Assembly (NCBI GenBank): GCA_050084515.1
Contig: CM114274.1
Coordinates: 22,010,001 to 22,074,000, forward strand
Length of the DNA: 64,000 nucleotides
Source of the DNA: Blasia pusilla
Taxonomy: Eukaryota; Marchantiophyta; Marchantiopsida; Blasiales
Direction: 5' to 3'
Shown: positions 10,614 through 22,020 of the stretch, in pieces
How positions within the stretch are numbered: the first letter of the stretch is position 1
Layout: the number at the start of each line of letters is the position of its first letter
The notes under the pieces: generated by a model
What the model was told of the DNA's origin: nothing
Databases searched by the model: none
Seen by the model: the letters and a program-made list of their open reading frames with translations, nothing else
Program-made: the position numbers and the translations under genes

Positions 10614-12045
10614 TTCATCTTTTTCCTTAATGGACTTGTCGGTTTACAAAGATGAAAGTACACTTCGAAAATGATTCGATGACATCTTGCGGCAGACGTT
10701 TGTTTTAATGACCTTTTAACTTGTGAGATGTGGTCGTGCACAGGGATTGCTGCTCGTAAAAGCGGCCCTCGTATCTGCAACTCCATTAACCGATGCTTTT
10801 GAGGCTTTGTGCAAGTAACCTGCTACGAAAGGGCTGCTTCTTCCTCGAACGGGTTCCGCATATAAGACGGTTCACCCAAAACTCGTGAAGTAAGCTATTC
10901 CAACGTCCCGTGCGTTCAAATACATGGTTTAGCCAATTGAGAATTGGCCGGAAGATATGAAGGCTAACCCTAGCTCCTACATATCCAAGCCCGTGGGAGT
11001 GTAGGGACTAATTGCCTTGCACACAATTTTCTTATCCTGCAAAATTTGAAAACATTTTCTCTATGTAGAGTAGGAAACCTTTTTTTTTTTCCCGATTACC
11101 ACATGTCTAGTAGTGTTTACAAATTAAGAAGGCATTCTCCAATAATAATTTAGATGAAACATCTGCGTCTTTTGAATAATGTGTCCACTTTCCGCTCGAA
11201 GGATATTAAGAATGTAAATAATGAGAGGCCAAGGCCAATAAGCTTTGGTTTAAAGGCCGCGTTAAGTAAGACTTTTGTTACTATTTCAGGAGAGAATATG
11301 TGATGTTCCCGACATCTTAATTAAGTATATATGACTTGGACATGGTAAGTGTAATCAATGTAATGACATTGGTCAAATATACAAGTTGGAGTGGTTTTTC
11401 AGCCTCTTGAAAATATATCTCTCTCTTGTCAAGTTCTTGAGTACTCGAGTGTCTGACAAAGATTATGACATCTTTTGCGTTATGTCTAAGATGCAAGCTT
11501 ATTAATGGATTAACTCCAAATATGTGGGTATTTTGAATTAACTTGTGCAAACCCATGCAATGCACAGGTTTAAATGGTCTCTCATAATTAACTTGCAAAG
11601 CTCTCAAGTGCTATTTTAAATTAATTTTGAGTAATCATATTGGTTTAGAGAGCGATCAATCTTATTCATCGATAGTGCCAAATGTCAAGAGCACAGATGT
11701 TTGCAAAATGAAAGGGCACCCTCCAATAATAATAGACATTAGTGGCAATTATTTGAAGACTTTGACTAATCTCTAAAACTCTTAATTGGTTGTCAAAACA
11801 ATTAAATAATTATATTGGTTGAGAGAAAAAAAGGTCTTACTGATTGAGAAGGTGAGAGGGCCAACGGGAGAAATGTTTGTATACTAAAGTAGCATTCTCC
11901 AAGAATTATATATATGAAATTGTTTATGCAGATAGAGTAACCTTTAAAAGTAAAACTATGTTGAACCATGCATATGGACTATCCCCTTACATAAGTGAAC
12001 CTTTGTATTTGGTTGGACATGTGGTCTTGGATTCTTGAAAGATGT
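10614..12045. other. Intergenic, no gene seen
   Basis: AT-rich DNA without recognisable coding capacity. The minus-strand frames at 10394-10786 and 11317-11607 show no family features. No element ends were found. Confidence 0.5.
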
Positions 12046-12190
12046 AGTCATAGCTGTCGTTTGCATACAGATTGCTACATAACATCCATCGTTGTCATTG
12101 AATACACACTAAAACACACAAGATACTATATTAACTCATCATATCTAAACATCGAGACAATCGACTACCAAAATATCTCCGATAACTCAC
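12046..12190 (+). repeat. Direct repeat flanking LINE-1, left copy
   Basis: This segment of about 140 bp includes CATCGTTGTCATTGAATACA, ACACACAAGATACTATA and ACATCGAGACAATCGA. It recurs in the same orientation at about 17465-17610 with roughly 80% identity by eye. It may be a remnant of terminal repeats of an older element, or a segmental duplication. Confidence 0.55.
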
Positions 12191-12208
12191 AAGCACTCAA
12201 TTCTCTCT

Positions 12209-12211
<3 letters not shown>

Positions 12212-12245
<34 letters not shown>
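12212..12245. repeat. (TC)17 microsatellite
   Basis: An uninterrupted TC dinucleotide run of 34 nt lies immediately before the LINE-1 leader. Pyrimidine-rich runs are common in plant 5' leaders, but here it may be incidental. Confidence 0.95.
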
Positions 12246-12247
<2 letters not shown>

Positions 12248-12308
12248 CAACCAGATGTTGGCATGGAATACAATGATGCAGGCAATAAAAGAAGGGCAGG
12301 GCAGATAG

Positions 12309-12962
12309 ATGTCCAGCAAGGAATCGAACCTCCTCGAATGGACGGCTCAGAAGACAACTCTGGAATTAGAGTTGGTCGCTCTGAGGGCTGAAAACATGCA
12401 ATTGAAGAAGGACTTAGCTGCCTGCTTCAAAGAGGATAACACTCAACTTGGGAAAGCAATGCAAGAGTACCGTATAATCGGGAAAGATTTCGCAAATCTG
12501 TTAGAACTGGATCAAGTAGTGGGCAAGCACACAACCACAACACAAATCACGGAGGTTGCAAACAGGGTAGCCAAAGAGGTAGCAAAAGAGGAAGCAGATA
12601 GGGTCCTAGAAATCCAGGATAGGAAAACCAGAGAACTCAATTTAGTTATCATGGGACTGAACTTTTCCAAGGAAGAAGACTATAATTCAGTTTTGCAAGA
12701 GAAGGTCTTCACAACTCTCGGGGTCACACCAACAGTCACCTTCACATGGATCAGACTTGGGAAAGGAACAGGGGACTCACCAGCACCAATGTTGGTACAA
12801 TTTGATCCCTCACAACGGGGACCAGCGATGGAAACGAGGTTGGCCATCCTCGGCAATAAAGAAGTCCTGAAAAGATCTGCTATCCGTATCTTCCCAGATC
12901 TGACCACCAAGCAAAGAGCAGCACTCCCTATTGAAAGGGAGAAGGTTACACGCGCCCCATAA
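12309..12962 (+). CDS. LINE-1 ORF1 protein (coiled coil plus RRM-like)
   Basis: The product is a 217-residue nucleic-acid chaperone type ORF1 protein. Residues about 10-60 form a heptad-rich coiled coil (LELELVALRAENMQLKKDL). A second helix follows at about 85-105. Residues about 105-210 are RRM/CTD-like: RKTRELNLVIMGL, then FTWIRLGKGTG, MLVQFDPSQRG, and LKRSAIRIFPDLT. This layout is that of L1-type ORF1p, which binds LINE RNA as trimers. It is the only intact frame of the element. The annotated start is the first ATG after the microsatellite. No zinc knuckle is present. Confidence 0.7.
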   Translation: MSSKESNLLEWTAQKTTLELELVALRAENMQLKKDLAACFKEDNTQLGKAMQEYRIIGKDFANLLELDQVVGKHTTTTQITEVANRVAKEVAKEEADRVLEIQDRKTRELNLVIMGLNFSKEEDYNSVLQEKVFTTLGVTPTVTFTWIRLGKGTGDSPAPMLVQFDPSQRGPAMETRLAILGNKEVLKRSAIRIFPDLTTKQRAALPIEREKVTRAP

Positions 12963-13161
12963 CAACGGTCTTTGGAGTGAACTCAGGGAAGGAAAGGCCA
13001 CGACACCAATACCTAGGAGAAACAAAAATGCCGCACCAACACGACAAACATGAGGGGCAATGAGCGAAAACTCGGGTTCCAACCAGGGAATTAGCAATTC
13101 TACAACTCGGAACCAGGACTTGGAGGTGACAAACCTACATGACAAGACCTCCCTATAGGGA

Positions 13162-16100
13162 ATGGAGGATGGGAAGGATATTACCAACCCATCCATTCAG
13201 GCAGTTTTTCACAATTGTGGAGGACCATTCTGGTCTAGAGGCAATGGCATTACATATTTGGGCACAAAATTGGACCTTATCTTTTTTGCTGAAACACATG
13301 AACATGAATCCAACCGCATTCCCAACACAAAGGACTTCCAGGTTTTTGCTACCCACAACCCACTCACCAACAGCAAAAGCAAAGGACACAGTGGCCTGGC
13401 ATGCTTGGTAGCACCATGGTTACAACCTTTTGTCTCCATAGCCAACATTGATAAGGAGAAACACTTCCTCTGGATCAAGGTCAACAAAGAAGTGGGGTTA
13501 CCGAAAGATCTCCTCATTGTTGTTGCTACTTTAGTCCCAGTGTGCTCAAAAGAGAATTCCCGTACGAGGCTCTCTCTACATCTATTGAGCACCACATGCA
13601 CAGGGGAAATATCCTCCTAGTAGGAGATTTCAACGAGAGAACGGCCAACACTCAAGCTCCCATCTACATGTCAAACAACACCAACGTGGAAGGGATTGAT
13701 ACTCAATCGGCTGATGGGTCTCTCAGAGAAGTATTCTTCCCACACATGCAGTGCAACTCAATGGACAAGGAAAAAACAGCCAATGGAGAGAAACTTCTCC
13801 AACTTTGCTCAACACATTGTTTGGTACTCGCCAATGGCATGGCTATGTGGCCACAAATCGAGAGGTCGCACTTCCATTGGACACTCGACTCCAACAGAGA
13901 AACCTCGACATCAGTGGTTGACTACCTAATTGGGGAAGTACATCAACTACCACATCTGGTTGCCAATGTGCAGGTCACACCCGTTCTAGAATCTGATCAT
14001 GAACCACTCTACTTTGACATCATGGTCTCCAAAACCATCCCAGGTCAGAGAAAAATTAACCCCGCCAACCAAATGTCGATACACTTTCCTTCAGGAAAAG
14101 AAAGATGAACTCGTCACACTCGTCAACAAGGCTCTTACAGAGTGCTCACCCAGATGAACACGACATCGAGTTGGCAAAGACATCCTACATCAATGTTGCA
14201 GAAAAGTCCTACCTTTCCAACATGCCTGGAGGCAAACACATTAGATCCACTTCTACGTTCTTCTCCCAACCCTGGTTTGACAAGGATGCAAAGAGGTCCG
14301 CAGGAGCCGAATCACCGGCCGAGGAGGATCCACACTCTCCACACACTTGATTATTGCAGAAAACTTACAAACGATTGCACGTAGGAAGAAACACAAATAC
14401 ATTGCCATCAAGATCACAGAGTTCATAGAACAGATGAAATACCAATCGGACAAATTCTGGAGAATATTCAAGAATAGACAGAACATCATTCCACTCCAGG
14501 ATCTACAGATCTGGACCACATATGGTACCCAACTTTACCACTCCAACACTGCCGCTCCCACCGACCCCTGGCCGAATGGGCTTCAGGATCTACCGGACCT
14601 CTTCACCATTGACGATGTCACATCAGGAATCAAAAGGCTACATAACAAACCAAAGGATGGCCTAGGGTGCCAGGCTCAAATGTTCAAATTCGCAAGTGAG
14701 GCAATTGGCCCAACCCTCACCAGAATGTTCAATACTGCACTTCAACAGGGCTTCCCACCAGAATGGAAAATGAATACGATCTACCCACTCGTCAAGGCTA
14801 GAGACCCAATGATACCATCCAACTACAGAACGATCATGGTGAGTTCCCTCATGGGGCCAAGTTGTATGGGCTACTGTTGGAAAGGAAAGTCAGCGACTGG
14901 GCTGAAGAAAAGAAGGTGTGAGCCAAAGGACAAGCAGGTTTCCGACACTCACATAGCACCCTGGATCACCTTCTCACACTCCGGGTACTGATTGAAGAAA
15001 CTTCCAAGTCGAGAATTGGTCACAAGCCCGGTAAATTGTTCTGCTGTTTTGTAGACTTCAAAAAGGCCTTTGACACAGTCCCAAGGGCGCTCCTTTGGAA
15101 ACGACTTGAAGAGTTGGGTGTCCCACCACAACAACTTACATCGATCAAGGTCTTATATGCTCAGGTGTTTGCACAGATTGCCACTAAGAGGGGCAGATCT
15201 GAAACTTTATCTTCCAACACCGAGTCAAACAAGGATGCCCCCTCTCACCTACATTGTTTGGGCTCTACATTGACGAACTTGAAGAGGTGTTTTTGGAGTG
15301 AATGGAGATCCATCGAGCTAGCACACCGCCTCATCCCCTGCTCCTATGTCCAGATGATATAGTTCTGATGTCTAGAACAAAGACATGGGCTCCAACTTTA
15401 CCTAAATGCACTTTCAAGCTTCGCAACAAATCGGGCATGGAAGTCAACTTGCTGAAAACGAAGATAATCATCTTTGGATCACGGCTCCCACGACAGTCGG
15501 CGTCACACACTTTCACATTCAGCCAGGGAATGAGAAGGGAGATCATTGAGATTGTGGGTGAGTACATATACCTAGGGGTGCAACTCAAACCCAACAACCA
15601 ATGGAGAGCCAATGGGAGTCGTAACAAGATCAATACAGGCTTGAGGGGTCTACACCTGCTACAATCCAATTGCAGAAGAATGGAACTGTGGCATATTCCA
15701 CATAAACTCCATCTCTTCAAAGCTCTGGTGATCCCAGCCACACTCTATGCATCTAAAGTGTGGGGCCCCAGCTCCAAGGCTTGGCCCCGGGGCCTTGAGG
15801 TCCCCCAGAAACTCTTCATGCGTCAGAGTCTGGGCATTAGGAAAACCACTCCCCACGACATTCTATTGGCTGAGTTTGGGGAGGTACCAATGGAGATCCA
15901 TGATGTTAAGAATCTGATCACATTTCTCCAACACCTTGAGGATATCTGCGAGGACGATCCCAATTGTCTATCCGCCAGGGCCTACGTGGTTTCAAAAAGA
16001 AGTGCCACCCTTGGGGCTAAAAATTGGTACTATGACTGCACGGAGTGGCTCATGAAATGGAGAATATCCATCGGTGACATGCCTATGGCCACCCACCAGG

Positions 16101-16597
16101 ATCTTGCTGAACAATTACACAACAACTACATTGCCATCAACCGGGGCCGACACCAACGCCTCTGGGAAAGCAAGGGGAATTCCTCTCACAAAAATGGTGA
16201 AAGAATGAGGTGCTACCACACCCTCATGAACAACTGCAGATCCATGCAGCAAGCCTCCTACATCTCTGCCCCTATTCCCACTAAGTTACGTCATACATTA
16301 GCCAGATTCAGATGTGGCTCTACCGACCTGGAGATTGAGAAAGGAAAATTCTCACAGAAGAAAAGAGAGAACAGATTATGTAGATTTTGCAACTCGGGGC
16401 TTGTTGATGATGAACATCACTACCTCTTCGACTGCACCTTTCACGATCACATTAGGCTTGACTTCCCGGATCTCTTTGTTCACCGAGCTCCCAAGGTCCT
16501 CCCGTTCATGACTAGGCAAAATCAGACTCAGATTGCTAAATTCTTGCATAGTTGTGTGAAGACCAGGGACACTCACCTGGCTCTGAGGACCCCTTAG
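13162..16597 (+). pseudogene. LINE-1 ORF2 (endonuclease, reverse transcriptase, zinc knuckle), frameshifted
   Basis: Blocks in order: APE-type endonuclease at 13162-13540 (LDLIFFAETHEHE) and, after a frameshift, 13542-14108 (LLVGDFNERTA, SVVDYLIG and ESDHEPL, which include catalytic Asn and Asp/His positions). RT begins at 14347 (WKMNTIYPLVKARDP, then SNYRTIMV). After another shift comes motif A (FCCFVDFKKAFDTVPRALLW, 15036-15100). Motif B (QGCPLSPTLFG) survives only across a shift near 15230. Motif C should be F/YADD but reads CPDD near 15350. A 431-codon frame at 15302-16597 holds the thumb and linker, and ends in a CCHC-type knuckle (CRFC...HHYLFDC near 16380-16435). At least four frameshifts make it non-functional. 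Confidence 0.8.
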
Positions 16598-16645
16598 GCC
16601 CTCGCTGATGCTTGCTCTCTCTCCAAATTTGTTGTTAAGTGTCAA

Positions 16646-16684
16646 AACTAAGTCCCATGGCCCACAGGGCCATGGGACTTAGTT
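16646..16684. repeat. Perfect 18-bp hairpin in the LINE-1 3' region
   Basis: AACTAAGTCCCATGGCCC (16646-16663), loop ACA, then the exact reverse complement (16667-16684). It lies 49 nt after the ORF2 stop. A 3' stem-loop is a known RT recognition feature of stringent LINEs, so it may be the element's own tail structure. Confidence 0.85.
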
Positions 16685-16895
16685 GAAGAGGTCTTGGGTT
16701 CAACTTTCCCCTTGGACAGTTGGGGGCGATCTCAACCCCAAGGCAATAGCATTACCTACCTGGGGCATGGATGGTCCATGTTTGAGAGAGAGAACGCCTT
16801 AAGTGCCTTTCATGTATGTGTCTTGACTATTCTACCGGGTTAAAAATCTAGATAAAATTCCACGCCTTCACCAAAAAAACAAAAATAAATAAAAT

Positions 16896-17464
16896 CTCCT
16901 CGGTAAGAACCCAAAATCTAGATGTGAAGGTGCCCGTTGGATGCGATGTCAATTTCACATATGTGGAAGGGATCCTATTATCCCATAAGCCAGATCGGCT
17001 TCCCGTGGACTAAAAATCTACTCTACTCTACTCTCATGTCAAACCAAACCAACTCTCAAAATGAGACGTTTGTGTTACTCACAAGGCAAGGATAATCACA
17101 GCTCCGCCGACTCATGCCAAGAAGTTCAACAAAAAGATAATAAACTCCAAAGCTCTCTCTCCTTGGGTACACCTCCGTCCCTCTCTCAAGCTCTCTACAT
17201 GGTAACATGTGCTTGTAGATCACCTCATTGGCTTTTGACATGATCACTTCCTAAAGTGGAAATTCAACTCTACTCTTAATGGTAACTTAATGAGAAATAG
17301 TAAGTTTCTATTTATAGCTCCAAATAAGCCAAAACAAAGGGAAAACCTGCTCTCCCAAGTTACCCAAGGCCTCAGCAAGTTATTCTCAACCGCTTGAGAC
17401 TGTCCGCCAATATTCTCAAAGGCGCTTTACATAAATTCATTGATCCATCCTAAAAGACGTGACC
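16896..17464. other. No gene recognised
   Basis: Mixed sequence between the LINE-1 tail and the second copy of the direct repeat. The two short overlapping frames at 17056-17247 show no family features. Confidence 0.5.
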
Positions 17465-17610
17465 GTTGTCATGCATATATACATCGCTACACAACATATA
17501 TCGTTGTCAACGAATACACACAAAAATACACAAGATACCATAATAAATCATGATATCTAAATATCGAGACGATCGAGTAATACTACCAAAATCTCTCTGA
17601 TCATTTTTTT
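17465..17610 (+). repeat. Direct repeat flanking LINE-1, right copy
   Basis: Counterpart of 12046-12190: TATCGTTGTCAACGAATACA, then TACACAAGATACCATAATAA and ATATCGAGACGATCGAG. Same orientation, with scattered substitutions. Confidence 0.55.
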
Positions 17611-17770
17611 AACGAGTGGTTAGATCTCTCTAACTCTAGATAACCATCTATCCTTCTACAATGACACACATCTTTGGGATGTTGTGAGCAAAAAGGGTAG
17701 ATGCTCATGTAGCCCAATCGTTAGCTTCCTTCTTGTCAAACATGTCACAAACACAAGTCTGAATCATTGA

Positions 17771-18136
17771 CTACGTAGTATCTACTCTATATATATCTGG
17801 GGCACATCCATCGTCCCCGAAGAACCCTATTGAGGGTGACATTAGATATGCCATGAGCCACCATATCGAACACCCATCACAGACTATCATAGTGGCCGCA
17901 CCACGGGCTGAACCACACAACATACAATGCAAGCTTGTAGCAACTACTTTTAAGCTTGAATAAACTACAACGTTAATGTGAGGAAGGTGACATGATGCAC
18001 AATTATACACATGGTCCTTCCAAATCATACCATTGTGTCCCTCTAATAAGAGAACATCAGATGGCAACACATCATGGTCTCTAAAGATGTTGTACCTTGT
18101 GGTCACATCCAACATCGTAGGTGCCGTCTTTTGCAA
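17771..18136 (-). pseudogene. Remnant of a PHD-finger-like protein, probably from a retroelement
   Basis: A 121-codon minus-strand frame contains DVLLLEGHNGMIWKDHVYNC, then CASCHLPH, then CMLCGSARGAATMIVCDGC followed by an aromatic pair (SIWW). The CxxC...CDxC...W spacing resembles the first half of a PHD zinc finger. The expected following Cys/His residues are degraded or missing, so it is probably a fragment. It stands alone beside the Gypsy-E insertion. A host gene fragment is also possible. Confidence 0.35.
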
Positions 18137-18308
18137 GTAGACATAGTCTCTCTAATGAAACCTCCAGATCATTGGTCGATAATCACCTCCCCAAATAGTT
18201 GCATACCTCAAAGTATCCTGATATTGAATGATACCCAAGTTCCCATACGCCATGGGCATAACTCTCCAAAATAACTCAACCCTCAAGGAACATGCTCACA
18301 TCCATACA

Positions 18309-19871
18309 TGTTGTGCGTCTACTCTCCTTGAACATTAATCTTGTTGTTGCGGAAGCGTGCGTTCAGTAGGTCACGCTCTCAACGTTGATCTACATCCAAA
18401 TACGCACTCTAGTTAGTCGAGTCTTGGATCAATCAGTAGACTAACTTTCTGAGTTCTCGTCTCGGTCTCTCATCAAGCTCAACCTTCCTAGTTTCGCCGT
18501 TTACAACACGGGAAAGTCTCAAAAGACTTGCGACAGACTTTTTGGTCGGTTCAAGAACTTCAAAAGGCATTTCGCGCCTCGCGGTTCTGAGTGTCCAATG
18601 GACATCCAATGAGTCCCTAATTGAGATATGCACAAAGTGAATCTCGGGTCGAAATCCAAGTGTGGCGTACAAACTCCACTCCCTTGGATCAGGTTTAGGT
18701 TTCGAGTTCCAACGCCAGACTTTCGTTCCACCCCATGCCTTTTAGAACTTGTTTGGTGCTCAAAGTGGGGATTTGTGTTCCAATACATCTTGGAGAGACT
18801 CTTCACTTACTAGTTCTTCTAGGGATCTTCGAGGTTCCCTACATTTAGAGATGAACGGAAGCGTACGTTCAGTAGGTCACGATCTCATCGCCGATCTGCA
18901 CCCAAACACGCACTCTCGTTAGTCGGGTTTGGGCCAACCAGCGTTCCAACCCACCGAGTTCTCAACTCGGCGTCTCATCAAGCTCAACCTTCCTTAGTTC
19001 CTATTTTCCAAAACACGGCAAGTCCTTCAAGACTTGGAACAAACTTCCTGGTTAGTCCAGGGATCTGAAACGGCACCCGCGCGCCTAGCGATCCCAACTG
19101 TTCAACGGTCCTCGTGTGAGTTCCAAACCGAGACCCAAGTAATTGAGTCGCGGGGTGAAATCCAAGAGGGATGTCACCTCAATAGACTTGGTGCAGGTTT
19201 TCCAACCCAATCCCCAAACTCGCGTTCCGTTCCATGCCCTTGAGCCGCCCCGCGGTGCCCAAAGTGGGGTTCGGGTTCCAAGCACTCTCGAAGACCTTCC
19301 CCCTTACTAGTACTTCTGGGGTTCTCCAATAACCACCCCCCCCCCCTTGGAAAAGGAGGGTCGGGCCCTTCATTGTGGCCCTCAACCCGACTCTACTTAC
19401 ATTCGTTTCCGAGTTGTTTCTCAGCCAGTGCTAAAGCGTTTGCAAAGATCTTTAGTGCGTTTGAATCGGCTTTGCATAAGCTTTCTAACACATCCTTATT
19501 TAATCCAAACGCATCTTGGGGCTAAAAGTTATGGCCATAAATACAATCGGAAACTCTCAAATGCTAGTGGCGTTCCAAATCCGGATTCTTCCTTTTGGCA
19601 ATCCACTTTGTAGACTTGACTTTTTTCAAGTCTCAATCCGCGTTTGGTCCAGGTTTCTCGGTCGCGACCACAACATCTGAAACGCAACGCCTCGCTCGCG
19701 TCTCGTCTCTTGTCTCCTCTTTGAGACTACTCCAACGCACAAACCATCTTAGTGTGAGCCCGCTAATGTTCCGATGTTCCGCTTGGCACTCGTTTGGTCA
19801 TGAGGGCCACTTGAGTTTTGATGTTCCGCTTGGCGGCTATTTGGTGTTGTTTGCTTACGAGGATCACGACA
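18309..19871 (-). repeat. Gypsy-E 3' LTR, chimeric between two LTR subfamilies
   Basis: Positions 18309 to about 18849 and about 19808-19871 match the Gypsy-E 5' LTR (43879-44851). The middle, about 18850-19807, matches the other LTR subfamily (Gypsy-C and Gypsy-D), including its poly-C tract near 19337. About 0.4 kb of the original LTR is missing. This could be a solo LTR insertion with flanking deletion, or a recombination/conversion event. Confidence 0.65.
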
Positions 19872-19885
19872 CTCACCCCTCCTTA
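19872..19885 (-). other. Gypsy-E polypurine tract
   Basis: On the minus strand AAGGAGGGGTGAG directly precedes the 3' LTR (TGTCGTG). The same purine tract precedes the 3' LTRs of Gypsy-A, C and D. It primes plus-strand DNA synthesis in LTR elements. Confidence 0.7.
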
Positions 19886-20082
19886 GAAGGTTGATGTCCT
19901 CATCAACACAAACCTTTCTAATGTTAAGTTCTGGGAAGCCGACCCCTTAACACTGAATCGCGTTCTGGTAGCTAACCCGCAATTCCTCTTTTGGCTTGAG
20001 TGTTAGGTTTTCGCTTGCAGCACTTAGAATTATTAGCTTCTTCACTACAATTAGCCTATACCAATTTTGCACAAAATAAGCT

Positions 20083-20331
20083 AACTAAGTCTGCAACCTA
20101 ACACTTCACTCACTATTTGTAAACAACTGCATGTTTACCTAGCCAACTCGTACTACTTTTGGATCACTCCTATTCTACTTAGGTGCATCACTAAGTTCAC
20201 TCATGCTAACTAAGTCTGCAACCTAACACTTCACTCACTATTTGTAAACAATCGCATGTTTACCTAGCCAACTCGTACTACTTTTGGGTCACTCGTATTC
20301 TACTTAGGCGCATCACTAAGTTCACTCATGC
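20083..20331. repeat. Two-copy tandem duplication (about 124 bp) in the Gypsy-E 3' region
   Basis: The block beginning CTAACTAAGTCTGCAACCTA and ending near TCACTAAGTTCACTCATG occurs twice head to tail with only a few differences. Gypsy-A has one copy (about 27360-27500). It is therefore a local duplication in non-coding DNA. Confidence 0.8.
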
Positions 20332-20639
20332 AACATGAATGAGATTTCAACACTTGGTACTGATCTAGATATCTTATCCGAATACAAGCTCTCACCTCAA
20401 ATACTCATTGTTTGGCCTCCTTGACTTACATACTAAGCATATGAAGAACTACTCATTGCCATGCACTACCAAACTCAAAATCACAATCATTAACATCGAA
20501 CCTCCAAATCCATGCATTCTTTATTGCAACAACTAAACTTTTCTAGTTACAACGGGTTATCGGCCCAAGCTTCCAAGTCACAAGTTATGTCTTTTGCTTC
20601 ACCATATACTAATGTATGTGCCTATCTTGTATCCATTTG

Positions 20640-22015
20640 AATTCTCGCAACGCCTCTTGCGCGTGTTCAAGGTCTGCCTTCGCAATCCAAGTCGCCTCTT
20701 TCACATGGTGGCCTTTCCACTTGACCAAGTACTCGCACTTGGCTGCTCTACATCTGGAACGTAAACTAGTCTCCACCTAAAACTCTGGTTCCTCATTTCT
20801 AATGACCGGTTGTGATCTCAACACCATTCTTTGTTTCGGACGCACATTGTCTTGAAGAAACTTCTTCAATAATGACACATGGAAAGTCGGATGAATCTTG
20901 AACTCGTTTGGCAACTCCAATGTCTACACATCGTCAAACGGCTTTGCCTTGATCACATACGGTCCAACATACTTGGCTCACAATTTCGCGGAAAATTCCT
21001 TTGGAAGAGTCAGATTCTTTACACTCAAACACACTTGTTCCCCAACTTGGAAACTCACTTGGCGCCGACTTTTGTTAGCGTGCTTCACGTACCTTAGTTG
21101 AGCCTGGGCAAGACTTTTCCTCACTTGCTCTTTTCGTTCCTGCATTTCTACTAACAAATATTCCGTTGTTGCTTGACGAGTGTGTGTCGATGTAGTGCCC
21201 TTTGAAAGAGCCAAGTCAAGAAGCCCTTCTGGTTCTCTTTGATACGCCAGAAGAAACGGAGTTTCTCCGGTTGCATAATGCTTGGTCGAGTTGTAACAAT
21301 ACTCAGACATACTTAGCCACTTTGCCCAATCTCTTTGGTCCGCACTCACTTAATTCCTTAAGTATCGATTCACTGAATTTACTTTTTCCGTTTGCTCATC
21401 CGTTTGAGGATGAAAGGCGGTACTAAAGCTGAGTTTGGTCTTGAACCTCCTGAATAGATGTTTCCAAAAGGCACTAGTAAACTTCGAATCTCGATCAAAC
21501 ACAATGCTCCTAGGAAATCTATGAACTCGCCACCAACCAGCCAAGAACAGTCGAGAAATTGTGTAGGCCATCGCAAAATCTCTCGTCGGCACAAACCTCC
21601 CCAACTTGCTAAACCGATCAACTATTGCAAGTATAGCATTGTATCCGTCAGATTCCGGAAGACTCGTAATGAAATCCATGCTAATTCTTTACAAGGGTCC
21701 CTGTGGATCGGCAAAGGACGAAGTAAGCCTTGCTTCTTTGCATAAGAAACTCTGTTTGCCTGACAGGTCACGCAGGTTTTCACATATTGAGCAACATCTT
21801 CCTTCATGTTGGGCCAAAAGAACCACTTGGCCAAAAAAACAAGAGTGGATTCTCTCCTTTGTGTCCTGCCAAAGGTCCATCATGACTTTCCACAAACACT
21901 TTGGTCCGTAGCTTGCCTTAGCCTACATAGATCTTGCTCTGCTTAAACTTTACCTAGCTGTGCCTCAAACTTAGATTGGCCACCTTCTTGCTCTACTTTA
22001 ACTTTGCAAGGTCCT
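20640..22015 (-). pseudogene. Gypsy-E integrase and chromodomain
   Basis: Minus-strand remains of the pol C terminus. HHCC zinc region and linker: FFWPNMKEDVAQYVKTCVTC (about 21820-21740). DDE core: ILAIVDRFSKLGRFVPTRDF and a downstream FHPQTDEQTEKVN block (21679-21350). A conserved linker follows: MSEYCYNSTKHYATGETPF (about 21310). The chromodomain is CEYLVKWKGHHVKEATW at about 20735-20680. The chromodomain marks the element as a chromovirus; in this group it guides integration to chromatin. Frameshifts and stops are numerous. Confidence 0.75.
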
Positions 22016-22020
22016 CATTC

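Larger units (their letters stand above)
12246..16895 (+). mobile_element. LINE-1: nearly full-length non-LTR retrotransposon, inactive
   Basis: Two reading frames in the usual order (coiled-coil ORF1, then endonuclease-RT ORF2) are followed by a 3' stem-loop and an A-rich end (CCAAAAAAACAAAAATAAATA, trimmed, near 16870-16892). The 5' boundary is not defined; I take it to be just after the TC microsatellite. ORF1 is intact, while ORF2 has several frameshifts and a damaged RT active site. I could not identify a target-site duplication. Confidence 0.75.
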
